Source: Lysobacter sp. (GTDB taxonomy: Bacteria; Pseudomonadota; Gammaproteobacteria; Xanthomonadales; Xanthomonadaceae). From it: 40,736 nucleotides of DNA. Location of the stretch: assembly GCA_004322525.1 (NCBI GenBank), contig SCUY01000083.1, forward strand, positions 1-40,736, read 5' to 3'. Positions 11,432 through 20,789 of the stretch are shown here, piece by piece. Each line of letters opens with the position of its first letter. Position 1 is the stretch's first letter. A program made the position numbers and the translations under genes. The notes beneath the pieces were generated by a model, which saw only the letters and a program-made list of their open reading frames with translations, was not told the origin of the DNA and ran no database searches.

Positions 11432-11521
11432 GACGTGCGCTCCGGTCGGGCCTCCAGCATACGGCCGCCGGCCGTGAACGGCGGGCGCAGGCCCTGCGAC
11501 GGAGGCCCGTAGAATTGGCAG

Positions 11522-14278
11522 ATGAAAAAGTTCGTGCTGATCGATGGCTCCAGCTACCTCTACCGCGCCTTCCATGCGCTGCCGCCGCTGACCAACGAGC
11601 ATGGCGAGCCCACCGGCGCGATGTTCGGCGTGGTCAACATGCTGAAGGCGGTGCTGGCGGAAAAGCCGGATTTCATCGCCTACGTCGTCGACCACCCGGG
11701 CCCGACCTTCCGCGACGATCTGGACCCGCAATACAAGGCCAACCGTGCGCCGATGCCAGATGACCTGCGTGCGCAGGTGCAGCCGGTCTGCGACATCGTG
11801 CACGCGCTGGGCATCACCATCCTCCGTGAGCCCGGCGTCGAGGCCGACGACGTGATCGGCACGCTCGCCCTGCGCGGCTTCGCCGAAGGCCTCGACGTAA
11901 TCGTCTCCACCTCCGACAAGGATTTCGCGCAGCTCGTGCGCGATCCGGTGGACGGCCGCGGCGTCGCCCTGGTCAACACCATGAGCGGCAGCCGGCTGGA
12001 TTCCACGCAGAGCGTGATCGACAAGTTCGGCGTGCGCCCCGACCAGATCATCGACTACCTGGCGCTGATGGGCGACAGCATCGACAACATTCCCGGCGTG
12101 GAGAAGTGCGGGCCCAAGACCGCTGCGAAGTGGCTTGCCGAGTACGGCACGCTCGACAGCGTGGTCGCGAACGCCACTGCCATCAAGGGGCGGATTGGCG
12201 AAAACCTGCGTGCGGTCGTCGGCCGGCTGTCGCTCAACCGTGCGCTCACCACGATCAGGACCGATTGCAGCCTCGACAAAGATCCTTCGGATCTCGCGCT
12301 GCGCGAGCGCGACCTGCCGAAACTGCGCGAGCTGTTCGCGCGCTACGGCATGCGCCAGGCGTTGCGCGATCTGGAAAGCGGCGATGTCGCATCGACGCCG
12401 GCGCGGCCGGGAAGCCGTGTCGTGGCTGCGTCCGCGATGCCCGGAGCGCTCGATCCGGCACTCGCCGTGGCGGGCGAGTACGAGACCGTGCTCACGCTGG
12501 AGCAGCTCGACGCCTGGGTCGAGAAGCTCCGCGCCGCCGTCGAATTTGCCTTCGATACCGAGACCGATTCGCTCGACGCGCTGTGCGCCAACCTTGTAGG
12601 CCTGAGCCTCTCCGTGGAATCGGCGCGCGCGTGCTACATCCCGGTGGCGCACGACTATCCAGGCGCGCCCGCGCAGCTCGACAGGTCCACGGTGCTGCGC
12701 GCACTCGCGCCGCTGCTCGAAGACGCGTCGAAGAAGAAACTTGGCCAGCACGGCAAGTACGACATCCACGTTTTGCGCTGCCACGGCGTCAACGTGCGTG
12801 GCTATTCCGACGACACGATGCTCGAGAGCTTCGTTCTCAATGCGACGGCGTCGCGGCACGACATGGATTCGCTGGCGAAGAAGTACCTCGGCTACGAGAC
12901 GGTGAAGTACACCGATGTGGTCGGCAAGGGCGCGCGGCAGATCGGCTTCTCGCAGGTCGCGCTCGACGATGCCACGCGCTACGCGGCGGAGGATGCCGAT
13001 ATCACCCTGCGTCTGCATCACGCATTGTCGCCGCAGCTTCGCGCGGTCGCATCGCTGGACCATGTGTACCGCGATATCGAGATCCCGCTGATTCCGGTGC
13101 TGGAACGTATCGAGGCGAACGGCGTGCTGATCGATGCCGACGAACTGCGTCGGCAGTCGACGGACATGGCGCGCCGCATGCTGGAGCTGCAGCAGCGCGC
13201 GACGGAAGTCGCCGGCCGCACGTTCAACATGGATTCGCCCAAGCAGATCGGTGCGCTGCTCTTCGACGAGCTCGGCCTGCCGGCCACCGAACGCACGCCC
13301 ACCGGTGCGCCGTCGGTGAATGAATCGGCTTTGGAGGCGATCGCCGACCAGCATGAGCTGCCGCGACTGATCCTGGATTACCGCAGCCTCGCCAAGCTGC
13401 GCGGCACCTACACCGACAAGTTGCCGGAGATGATCAACGCCCGCAGCGGCCGGCTGCATACCAGCTACCACCAGGCCGGTGCGGCAACGGGGCGGCTGGC
13501 GTCGAGCGATCCCAACCTGCAGAACATCCCGATCCGCACCGAGGATGGGCGGCGCATCCGCACTGCGTTCATCGCGCCCGAGGGCCGCCGCATCGTCGCC
13601 TGCGACTACTCGCAGATCGAGTTGCGGATCATGGCGCATCTCTCCGAAGATCCAGCACTGCTGCGCGCATTCACTTCAAACGTCGACGTACATACCGCGA
13701 CCGCGGCGGAAGTGTTCGGCAAGACGATCGACACGGTCGAGCCGGGCGAGCGTCGCGCGGCGAAGGCGATCAACTTCGGCCTGATGTACGGCATGAGTGC
13801 ATTCGGCCTGGCGACGCGGCTGGGTATTTCGCGCGGCGAGGCGCAGGACTACATCGCGCTGTACTTCTCGCGCTATCCCGGCGTGCGCGAGTACATGGAC
13901 CGCACGCGCCAACAGGCGCGCGACCAGGGGTATGTCGAGACGGTGTTCGGCCGGCGGCTGTACCTGGAGAACATCAACGCCCGCAACCAGGGCCTGCGCG
14001 CCGGCGCCGAACGTGCCGCGATCAATGCGCCAATGCAGGGCACCGCGGCCGACATCATCAAGCGCGCGATGATCGACATCCACGGCTGGCTGGACGGCCA
14101 TGCCGAGCGCGCGCTCATGGTGTTGCAGGTGCACGACGAACTGGTCTTCGAGGCTGATGAAGCCTTCGTGCCGACGCTGATCGACGAGGTTGGCCGGAGG
14201 ATGGTCGCGGCGGCGGACCTGCGGGTGCCGCTGGTAGTGGATTCCGGCGTCGGAACGAACTGGGAGGAAGCGCACTGA
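11522..14278 (+). CDS. polA: DNA polymerase I
   Basis: A 918-residue family A polymerase (E. coli 928). The N-terminal 5' nuclease domain (about 1-290) begins MKKFVLIDGSSYLYRAFHA and carries VSTSDKDFAQL and the YLALMGDSIDNIPG helix-hairpin region. The middle 3'-5' proofreading domain (about 320-510) keeps DTE in FDTETDSL, KYD and YAAEDAD, so proofreading should be active. The polymerase domain has motif A CDYSQIELRI, the O-helix RRAAKAINFGLMYG and motif C QVHDELVFE. It works in Okazaki fragment maturation and excision repair. A small structured RNA gene lies downstream. Confidence 0.97.
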   Translation: MKKFVLIDGSSYLYRAFHALPPLTNEHGEPTGAMFGVVNMLKAVLAEKPDFIAYVVDHPGPTFRDDLDPQYKANRAPMPDDLRAQVQPVCDIVHALGITILREPGVEADDVIGTLALRGFAEGLDVIVSTSDKDFAQLVRDPVDGRGVALVNTMSGSRLDSTQSVIDKFGVRPDQIIDYLALMGDSIDNIPGVEKCGPKTAAKWLAEYGTLDSVVANATAIKGRIGENLRAVVGRLSLNRALTTIRTDCSLDKDPSDLALRERDLPKLRELFARYGMRQALRDLESGDVASTPARPGSRVVAASAMPGALDPALAVAGEYETVLTLEQLDAWVEKLRAAVEFAFDTETDSLDALCANLVGLSLSVESARACYIPVAHDYPGAPAQLDRSTVLRALAPLLEDASKKKLGQHGKYDIHVLRCHGVNVRGYSDDTMLESFVLNATASRHDMDSLAKKYLGYETVKYTDVVGKGARQIGFSQVALDDATRYAAEDADITLRLHHALSPQLRAVASLDHVYRDIEIPLIPVLERIEANGVLIDADELRRQSTDMARRMLELQQRATEVAGRTFNMDSPKQIGALLFDELGLPATERTPTGAPSVNESALEAIADQHELPRLILDYRSLAKLRGTYTDKLPEMINARSGRLHTSYHQAGAATGRLASSDPNLQNIPIRTEDGRRIRTAFIAPEGRRIVACDYSQIELRIMAHLSEDPALLRAFTSNVDVHTATAAEVFGKTIDTVEPGERRAAKAINFGLMYGMSAFGLATRLGISRGEAQDYIALYFSRYPGVREYMDRTRQQARDQGYVETVFGRRLYLENINARNQGLRAGAERAAINAPMQGTAADIIKRAMIDIHGWLDGHAERALMVLQVHDELVFEADEAFVPTLIDEVGRRMVAAADLRVPLVVDSGVGTNWEEAH

Positions 14279-14449
14279 CGCGTGCGCTACGGGCAAGAAG
14301 CGCTGGCGGCTTGATCGTCCCTGGAGGTTGCCCCCGACACAATCTGTAGTGCTTCCGGACGGGCCGGACCCCTGCTGCTTGGGCTGAATAGCCTATGAAC
14401 TTTTTACGGTTGTTTAACGGGTGCCTTCACGGTCCGTGCATGCTGGCGG

Positions 14450-14583
14450 TGTTTTCATCTCCCTGCGCCGGATGCAACGTCCGACGCAGATCCTCCCCTC
14501 CCCTGGAGCGATCCCGGAACGCAAGGTCCCTCCCCAGACCCCGTTCCCCAGCCCCGCCGGCCCCCCTGCCTGCGGGGCTTTTT
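14450..14583 (+). ncRNA. sX13-like small regulatory RNA downstream of polA (5' end approximate)
   Basis: The 423-base stretch 14279-14701 has no gene but holds four consecutive hairpins. SL1 is 14464-14472 with 14480-14488 (one C-A mismatch). SL2 is 14489-14496 with 14505-14513 (a one-base bulge) and loop CCTCCCCT. SL3 has outer stem GGAAC/GTTCC (14516-14520, 14543-14547), inner GGTC/GACC and loop CCTCCCCA. SL4 is an intrinsic terminator whose loop contains CCCCCC. Repeated C-rich loops plus a position after polA match what I recall of Xanthomonas sX13, a roughly 115-nt Hfq-independent RNA affecting virulence genes through its C-rich loops. The assignment rests on structure and position, not an alignment. 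The 5' end is a guess; no convincing promoter was found. I see nothing definite in 14279-14440. Confidence 0.7.
14550..14583 (+). terminator. Intrinsic terminator ending the sX13-like RNA
   Basis: An 8-bp perfect stem (AGCCCCGC at 14550-14557 with GCGGGGCT at 14572-14579) encloses a 14-base C-rich loop and runs into TTTTT (14579-14583). It lacks a T run on the other strand, so it works in the polA/sRNA direction only. Confidence 0.88.
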
Positions 14584-14701
14584 ATTGCCCGCGGCACCGC
14601 CGGCATCTGCGCAGACCCCTCGCCTCGCCAGTCGATCGCAGTACCCGGGCTTTCGGCGTATCTGTGCCTCCAATCCCGGGCCTGGCCGGTGAAGGGTGTG
14701 C

Positions 14702-16504
14702 TCAATATTCCTTGAGCATCGCGCTCGCATCACGTCCGTCGAAATGCAGCCCATGGCCCGCTTCCGGGACCGGCGGTGGCTGGTACAACGAAACGCGATT
14801 GCGGCCGGCGACCTTCGACCGGTACATCGCCGCATCGGCATGCGCGATCAGCGCCTCGTAGTCGTACCCGGACATGGAGGAGCCCACCACGCCGATGCTG
14901 GTCGCAACGGGAAGCGCGCATCCGGCCGCATTCGCATCGATGTCCGCGATCGACCGGCGGCACTGCTCGGCGATGCGCAGGGCGGCATCGACATCGCAGT
15001 CGATCAGCGTCATGGCGAATTCCTCGCCGCCGATACGGCCGTAGAGATCGCCCTCGCGGCAATGCAGGCGGCCCACGCGCGCGACTTCACGCAGCACCCA
15101 GTCACCGGACGAATGGCCGCACTGGTCATTGATCTGCTTGAAGTGGTCCAGGTCAAGCAACAGCATGCTGACCGGGCGAGCCTGCTGCGAACATGCAAGC
15201 AGCGCCGCCTCCGATCGCGCGCGGAAATCCCGGCGGTTGCTCAGGCCGGTGAGGCTGTCGGTCTCGGCCAGCTGGCGCAGCCAGCCATGCGTACGGCGCG
15301 CGCGCCAGCCCCAGTAGGAGACCGACGCCGCCAGCACGACGAGCAGCGCCACGATCAGGCGGAAGTTCCACGCGGTGCGCTTGGCGACTTCCTGCTGCAG
15401 GCGCAGCAGCTGGTTCTGATTACTGAGCAGGGCGATCGACTGGTTCTTCTTGTTCAGCTCGTGCCGACTCAGCTGGAAGGCGTATTCGCGGGATTTGATG
15501 TCGTCAAGACGCGCCTTGTCGGCTTGGGCATAGCGACGGTAATGGTCGAGCGCCCCGGCGATGTCGCCGCGCTTGAGTGCGACGGTATAGAGCACGCGCT
15601 GTGCCACGACGCCGGCAAGGGAATTCGCATCGATGCCGCGATCGCGCACTATGGCCGTCGCTTGCGCATGCGCAGCGGCGAGATCGCCTTCTTCAAGCTG
15701 GTATTGCGCGAGCAACTGGCGAAGCTCGCCGACCAGGCGTGTGTAGCCGGTGCCCACAGCCTCGGGCAGGCTCGCCTCCAGCAGGGCGATGGCCTGCCGT
15801 CGGCGCCCTGTCCGTGCCCAGTAGTCGGCGAGGGTGGCGCGGATGGCATTGACGGCGATCGGCTCTCGCTGCGCCGCGCAGTCGGCGATCGCCTCGTGCA
15901 CGTCGGAGTCCTCGTCCAGAGAACGCCCCAGGCCATTGAGCGCCCGTACGCGCACCTGGCGGGCGAAGCAACGATTGCGTGGATCCGGCTGCTCAGCGAG
16001 CGCGCGTTCGGCTTCGGCGAGCGCCATGTCGAAATGGCCGAACTCGTTGTAGATCGTGCCGGCTACTCCCATGCTCGTTTGCCGCAGGCCCGCATCGGTG
16101 ACCCGTTCGCGGAGCATCAGTGCACGATCGAGATAGCGCAGACCGGTAAGATAGTCGCGGTTAAGTGCAGAGATATTCGTGATCAGCAGGGCCGCGCGGT
16201 ACTTGAGCTCGGGTTCCGGAGCCTGCTCGACCAGCGCCATCGCATCACCGAGTGCCGCCTGGTAATCACCGGTGATGGTGCGGCGGTAGTCTTGCAGAAG
16301 TCGCAGGTGCCGAAGCTCGCTGGGATCTGCTTCGCTCTTCCGGCGTTGAAGCTCGGCGAGCAGCGCCGTCATGTGTCGGGTGTTCGAACTCTTATGCGTA
16401 TCTGCCTCGCGCAGCAGTTCGCCAAATGGCGTTGCCCGAGCCTGCGCCGCGGGCAACGCCAAAATGATAACGAGACAGAATGTCCGTATTGCCTGAGCTG
16501 CCAC
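14702..16504 (-). CDS. Membrane diguanylate cyclase with periplasmic TPR-like sensor region
   Basis: A 600-residue protein predicted to make cyclic di-GMP. A signal peptide (about 1-23) is followed by a long helical, TPR-like region (about 30-330), a coiled-coil-like stretch (335-378), one transmembrane helix (381-400) and a C-terminal GGDEF domain. The active site reads GGEEF (492-496), a functional variant. The inhibitory I-site RxxD is present as REGD (483-486), exactly five residues upstream, so product inhibition is expected. The start is GTG with CGGAGA about nine bases upstream; no better ATG is available. The gene follows the borosin-type precursor gene on the same strand after 56 bases that contain a hairpin. 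I infer no functional link with that cluster. Confidence 0.9.
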   Translation of the reverse strand: MAAQAIRTFCLVIILALPAAQARATPFGELLREADTHKSSNTRHMTALLAELQRRKSEADPSELRHLRLLQDYRRTITGDYQAALGDAMALVEQAPEPELKYRAALLITNISALNRDYLTGLRYLDRALMLRERVTDAGLRQTSMGVAGTIYNEFGHFDMALAEAERALAEQPDPRNRCFARQVRVRALNGLGRSLDEDSDVHEAIADCAAQREPIAVNAIRATLADYWARTGRRRQAIALLEASLPEAVGTGYTRLVGELRQLLAQYQLEEGDLAAAHAQATAIVRDRGIDANSLAGVVAQRVLYTVALKRGDIAGALDHYRRYAQADKARLDDIKSREYAFQLSRHELNKKNQSIALLSNQNQLLRLQQEVAKRTAWNFRLIVALLVVLAASVSYWGWRARRTHGWLRQLAETDSLTGLSNRRDFRARSEAALLACSQQARPVSMLLLDLDHFKQINDQCGHSSGDWVLREVARVGRLHCREGDLYGRIGGEEFAMTLIDCDVDAALRIAEQCRRSIADIDANAAGCALPVATSIGVVGSSMSGYDYEALIAHADAAMYRSKVAGRNRVSLYQPPPVPEAGHGLHFDGRDASAMLKEY

Positions 16505-16520
16505 GCCGGGATCTCCGGGA

Positions 16521-16547
16521 CAACAGCCAGAAACAGGCCGGCTGTTG
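16521..16547 (-). repeat. Inverted repeat (hairpin) between the precursor gene and the diguanylate cyclase gene
   Basis: CAACAGCC (16521-16528) pairs perfectly with GGCTGTTG (16540-16547) around an 11-base loop. There is no T run after it on either strand, so it is at best a weak or Rho-assisted terminator. It could instead be a processing or stability element that separates precursor expression from the downstream gene. Confidence 0.55.
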
Positions 16548-16560
16548 GCTGAGGATACGC

Positions 16561-16830
16561 CTAGCCGGCGAACGCGTCCGGCGCCTCGGCCGGTTCTGGC
16601 TGGTCATCCACCGGGCCATCTTCCCGTGCTGGCTCTTCCTGATCAGGCGCATAGACCACGCATGCCATGAAGGCACGCCCGCTCATGGCTGCGGCCAAAG
16701 CCGGAGCATCGCCTGTGCGGAATGCGGCGCGCGCTGCCGGATCGAGAGACATCGCCAGATCGGCGGCTGCCCCCTCCCCGGCGTACGGGGTGCGGGCGAG
16801 GTGTTCAAGAAGAGAGATCGCGTCGTACAT
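16561..16830 (-). CDS. Candidate split-borosin precursor peptide (leader/binding domain plus core and acidic tail)
   Basis: An 89-residue protein encoded 26 bases after the borosin-type methyltransferase gene, with a good ribosome site (GAAGGAAAA). Residues 1-52 look like a small helical domain: ISLLEHLA, then AADLAMSLDPAARAAFRTGD and APALAAAM. This resembles, from memory, the binding domain of the Shewanella split-borosin precursor SonA, which also ends in a helix-TGD-helix pattern. A hydrophobic stretch FMACVVYAP (54-62) lies where SonA has its methylated LVIS residues. The rest (63-89) is acidic and Pro-rich, DQEEPARED... ending DAFAG. I infer that backbone N-methylation falls in CVVY. It could instead be a regulatory partner protein; no similarity search was possible. 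Confidence 0.72.
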   Translation of the reverse strand: MYDAISLLEHLARTPYAGEGAAADLAMSLDPAARAAFRTGDAPALAAAMSGRAFMACVVYAPDQEEPAREDGPVDDQPEPAEAPDAFAG

Positions 16831-16856
16831 GATTTTCCTTCGTTCAAGTTGCCGTT

Positions 16857-17678
16857 TCAAACGGGTCGGGTTGTCTTCGGCGTGGTCGCAGATAGCCGGG
16901 CGAGCCGCATGCGCATCGCCTCGTCGGCGACGAGCGCATGCGCGGGCGGGACGATCAGGGTGGATTGCATGGTCAGCTTGCTGTCGGGCAGGTCCGCGAG
17001 CACCACGCATTCGATGCGCGGCGACACGACGGCTGACGTTGCTGCCTCGTAGATCGTGACGATGTGGTCTGCGGGGTAGTCGAGAAGCAGCCGCTCCACG
17101 AGCACCTGGCGGTGCGCGGGCGTGGTCGCGAAACGCAGGCAGGCCGGATCCCCGACGATGCCGACCTGCCACAGCACGAGATAGGCGGACGCATCGATGC
17201 GGCGCGGATACAGCAGGAGTTGCGTGGCTTCGTAGTGCTGGCAGCCGAAACGGCCCGGGTCGATGCCCATGTCGGCGTAGAGGCAGTCCTCCGCCGAGAC
17301 ACCGGGTTCCATGGCTGCGCCGAAGCCTTCGCGCCGTGCCTGCGCGATCGCATCGTGGGGTACCTGCGCGAACACGCCGGGATGCCCGTAGAACGCGCCG
17401 CAGACACGTCGGCCGCGACGGACTTCATCCAGCATCACGTCGGCCATCTCGCGATAGGTCTCACGGCGCGACTTGCCCTCGGCATAGTAGGGCTGGAGGC
17501 TGATCGCATCCGGTCGCATGGTCTGCAGCCACAGCTCGACGAGCGCATCGGAAGCCGCGACAAACACCACATCGGCCTGCTCGATGTAGGCCCGTGCGCG
17601 CGGGCCCAGATGGGCGCCGAGCATCATTCCCACACCTACGCAGGCGAGGTGGCCCGGCAGCTGTGCGGCGGCGGTCAT
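16857..17678 (-). CDS. Borosin-type peptide alpha-N-methyltransferase (SonM/OphMA-like, tetrapyrrole methylase fold)
   Basis: A 273-residue SAM-dependent methyltransferase of the tetrapyrrole methylase fold. It starts LACVGVGMMLGAHLGPRARAY and contains FYGHPGVFAQVPHDA (96-110) and MEPGVSAEDCLYADMGIDP (123-141), all hallmarks of borosin methyltransferases. Y65, R71, Y75 and Y97 fall at the spacing of the OphMA catalytic residues Y66, R72, Y76 and Y98 as I recall them. It has no C-terminal clasp or core, so it is the stand-alone split form that would methylate backbone amides of a separate precursor. The ATG follows AAGGGG, a good ribosome site. Neighbours are a GNAT gene 31 bases upstream and the precursor gene 26 bases downstream. 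A true tetrapyrrole methylase is unlikely because no cofactor genes are near. Confidence 0.85.
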   Translation of the reverse strand: MTAAAQLPGHLACVGVGMMLGAHLGPRARAYIEQADVVFVAASDALVELWLQTMRPDAISLQPYYAEGKSRRETYREMADVMLDEVRRGRRVCGAFYGHPGVFAQVPHDAIAQARREGFGAAMEPGVSAEDCLYADMGIDPGRFGCQHYEATQLLLYPRRIDASAYLVLWQVGIVGDPACLRFATTPAHRQVLVERLLLDYPADHIVTIYEAATSAVVSPRIECVVLADLPDSKLTMQSTLIVPPAHALVADEAMRMRLARLSATTPKTTRPV

Positions 17679-17709
17679 GCGGTCGATCCCCTTCGACGAC
17701 AGGACCACC

Positions 17710-18249
17710 CTACCCGTCGGCCGCCCCCATGCCAACCGGCCGACGCCAGCGGTCGTGGTCGAGAATCCACCGGGCGGTGCCGGGGCGATCGGGCGGAGCG
17801 TCCACGAAACCCTGCGCGCAAAGAAGCCGGCGCGACATCCGCTCATTCGGGCCGGCCTGGCACATGCCGGACAGACGGTCGATCGCCAGGTCGTCGAAGG
17901 CATGAGTGACCAGGGCTTCGATCACCTCGTGCGAATAGCGCGCGTTCCACGCGGCGGGTAGGAGCATGAGCCCCATCTCGGTGTCAGGCGCGCGATGCAG
18001 AAGGGCCCCAATACCCACATCGCGCCGGGTGGAGCGTTCTGTAACCGCCCAGACCCGGCATGCCGGCTCGTCGGCCTCATTTGCCCCAACGACGGCACGG
18101 AACGCCCGTGATGCCGCGCCCTCATCAAGTGGCGGGGCGATGCGGGCCATGACGCGCGGGCAGCAATACAGCGCGCGATAGAGACCCTCATGGGCGTCGA
18201 TGAGAGGCGAGAGGTCAAGGTTCGCGGTGGAGAGCGTGGGCAGCGGCAT
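17710..18249 (-). CDS. GNAT family N-acetyltransferase (RimJ/RimL-like)
   Basis: A 179-residue GNAT protein. The central WAVTERSTRRDVGIGALL region and the strand EMGLMLLPAAWNARY lead to a helix GPNERMSRRLLCAQGFVD (133-150), the acetyl-CoA binding pattern NxxS-R-LxxxGF of RimJ/RimL-type enzymes. It sits between acs (50 bases upstream) and the borosin-type methyltransferase gene (31 bases downstream) on one strand. Two roles fit: acetylation of the borosin peptide (N-terminus or side chain), or control of Acs by lysine acetylation, as AcuA does next to acsA in Bacillus. The sequence does not decide between them. The start at 18249 is the first ATG after acs; its ribosome site is weak. Confidence 0.8.
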   Translation of the reverse strand: MPLPTLSTANLDLSPLIDAHEGLYRALYCCPRVMARIAPPLDEGAASRAFRAVVGANEADEPACRVWAVTERSTRRDVGIGALLHRAPDTEMGLMLLPAAWNARYSHEVIEALVTHAFDDLAIDRLSGMCQAGPNERMSRRLLCAQGFVDAPPDRPGTARWILDHDRWRRPVGMGAADG

Positions 18250-18299
18250 TGGGCGGTGCAATGGCCTGGATAGGGTCTGGGCCCGGCATGCGGCAGCCT

Positions 18300-20258
<1,959 letters not shown>

Positions 20259-20406
20259 GCGGATCTCCTCGGCAGCGGACGAGTGTGCCGCAGGTATCCG
20301 CCCGCTTACAGCACCCGCAGCGGCGGGTCGGTCATCGCGGCAGGCGCAGCGCGGCGTAGCGTGGCGAAGCGGGTGGCGCCCTGCAGGAAATGGCGCTGGC
20401 CTACGC

Positions 20407-20429
20407 CACGTCACGTCACGTCACGTCAC
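20407..20429. repeat. Pentanucleotide tandem repeat (CACGT, 4.6 copies)
   Basis: Four full CACGT units and a partial fifth (TGACG when read on the minus strand) at the far end of the acs upstream region. The repeat includes the TGA stop of the EF-hand gene at 20426-20428. Copy number could vary by slippage and would change the distance between the two genes without altering either protein. Confidence 0.9.
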
Positions 20430-20785
20430 TGCGGCGGTGCGGCCAGTTCGCGCGCGTCGAGGAAGCCGTCGTGGTCGCGATCCTGGCGCCGGAATGTCGC
20501 TTCCAGCGCCGCGCGATGCTCGGCCAGTGAAACCGGTTTTCCACGGCCACCGGGCAGTTCACGGGCGTTGACAATCCCATCGCCATCCACATCCATGCGC
20601 GCGAAGGCATAGCCCATCCAGGCCTGGAATTCCGCCAGCGAAACACGGCCGTCATGGCCGGTGTCCATGCGGGTGAGATAGTCGCGGCTGGATCCGACCG
20701 CCGGCGTCGTCGCATGCAAGCCCGTTGCAACAAGGAAAAGGACGGTGCCAAAGAGCACGGACCCGGTGGGCGACGATACGGCCAT
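20426..20785 (-). CDS. Secreted EF-hand domain protein
   Basis: A 119-residue protein with an N-terminal hydrophobic segment (about 9-22, probably a signal peptide) and three EF-hand calcium loops: D41-E52 (DTGHDG), D65-E76 (DVDGDG) and D102-E113 (DRDHDG). The second and third loops are canonical; the first has Gly at position three. It is likely a periplasmic or exported calcium-binding protein of unknown role. The start at 20785 lies four bases after the desaturase stop codon (20790), so translation is probably coupled. An upstream ATG at 20815 would overlap the desaturase gene and put an Arg-rich lead before the signal, which is less likely. Confidence 0.82.
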   Translation of the reverse strand: MAVSSPTGSVLFGTVLFLVATGLHATTPAVGSSRDYLTRMDTGHDGRVSLAEFQAWMGYAFARMDVDGDGIVNARELPGGRGKPVSLAEHRAALEATFRRQDRDHDGFLDARELAAPPQ

Positions 20786-20789
20786 CGGC

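Noticed and set aside
11144-13639. Open frame of 831 codons on the minus strand opposite polA
   Set aside because: Only its last 95 codons (the DUF2782 lipoprotein) have gene-like features; the rest is antisense to the well-supported polA gene.
14385-14445. Possible promoters (TATGAA, GTTTAAC, CATGCT) for the sX13-like RNA
   Set aside because: No pair of -35 and -10 elements with 16-18 base spacing was convincing, so no promoter was assigned and the RNA start is left approximate.
16857-17678. Annotation as a cobalamin or siroheme tetrapyrrole methylase
   Set aside because: The fold is shared, but the YGHPGVF and GVSAEDCLYADMGIDP segments and the adjacent small protein are specific to borosin methyltransferases, and no tetrapyrrole genes are nearby.
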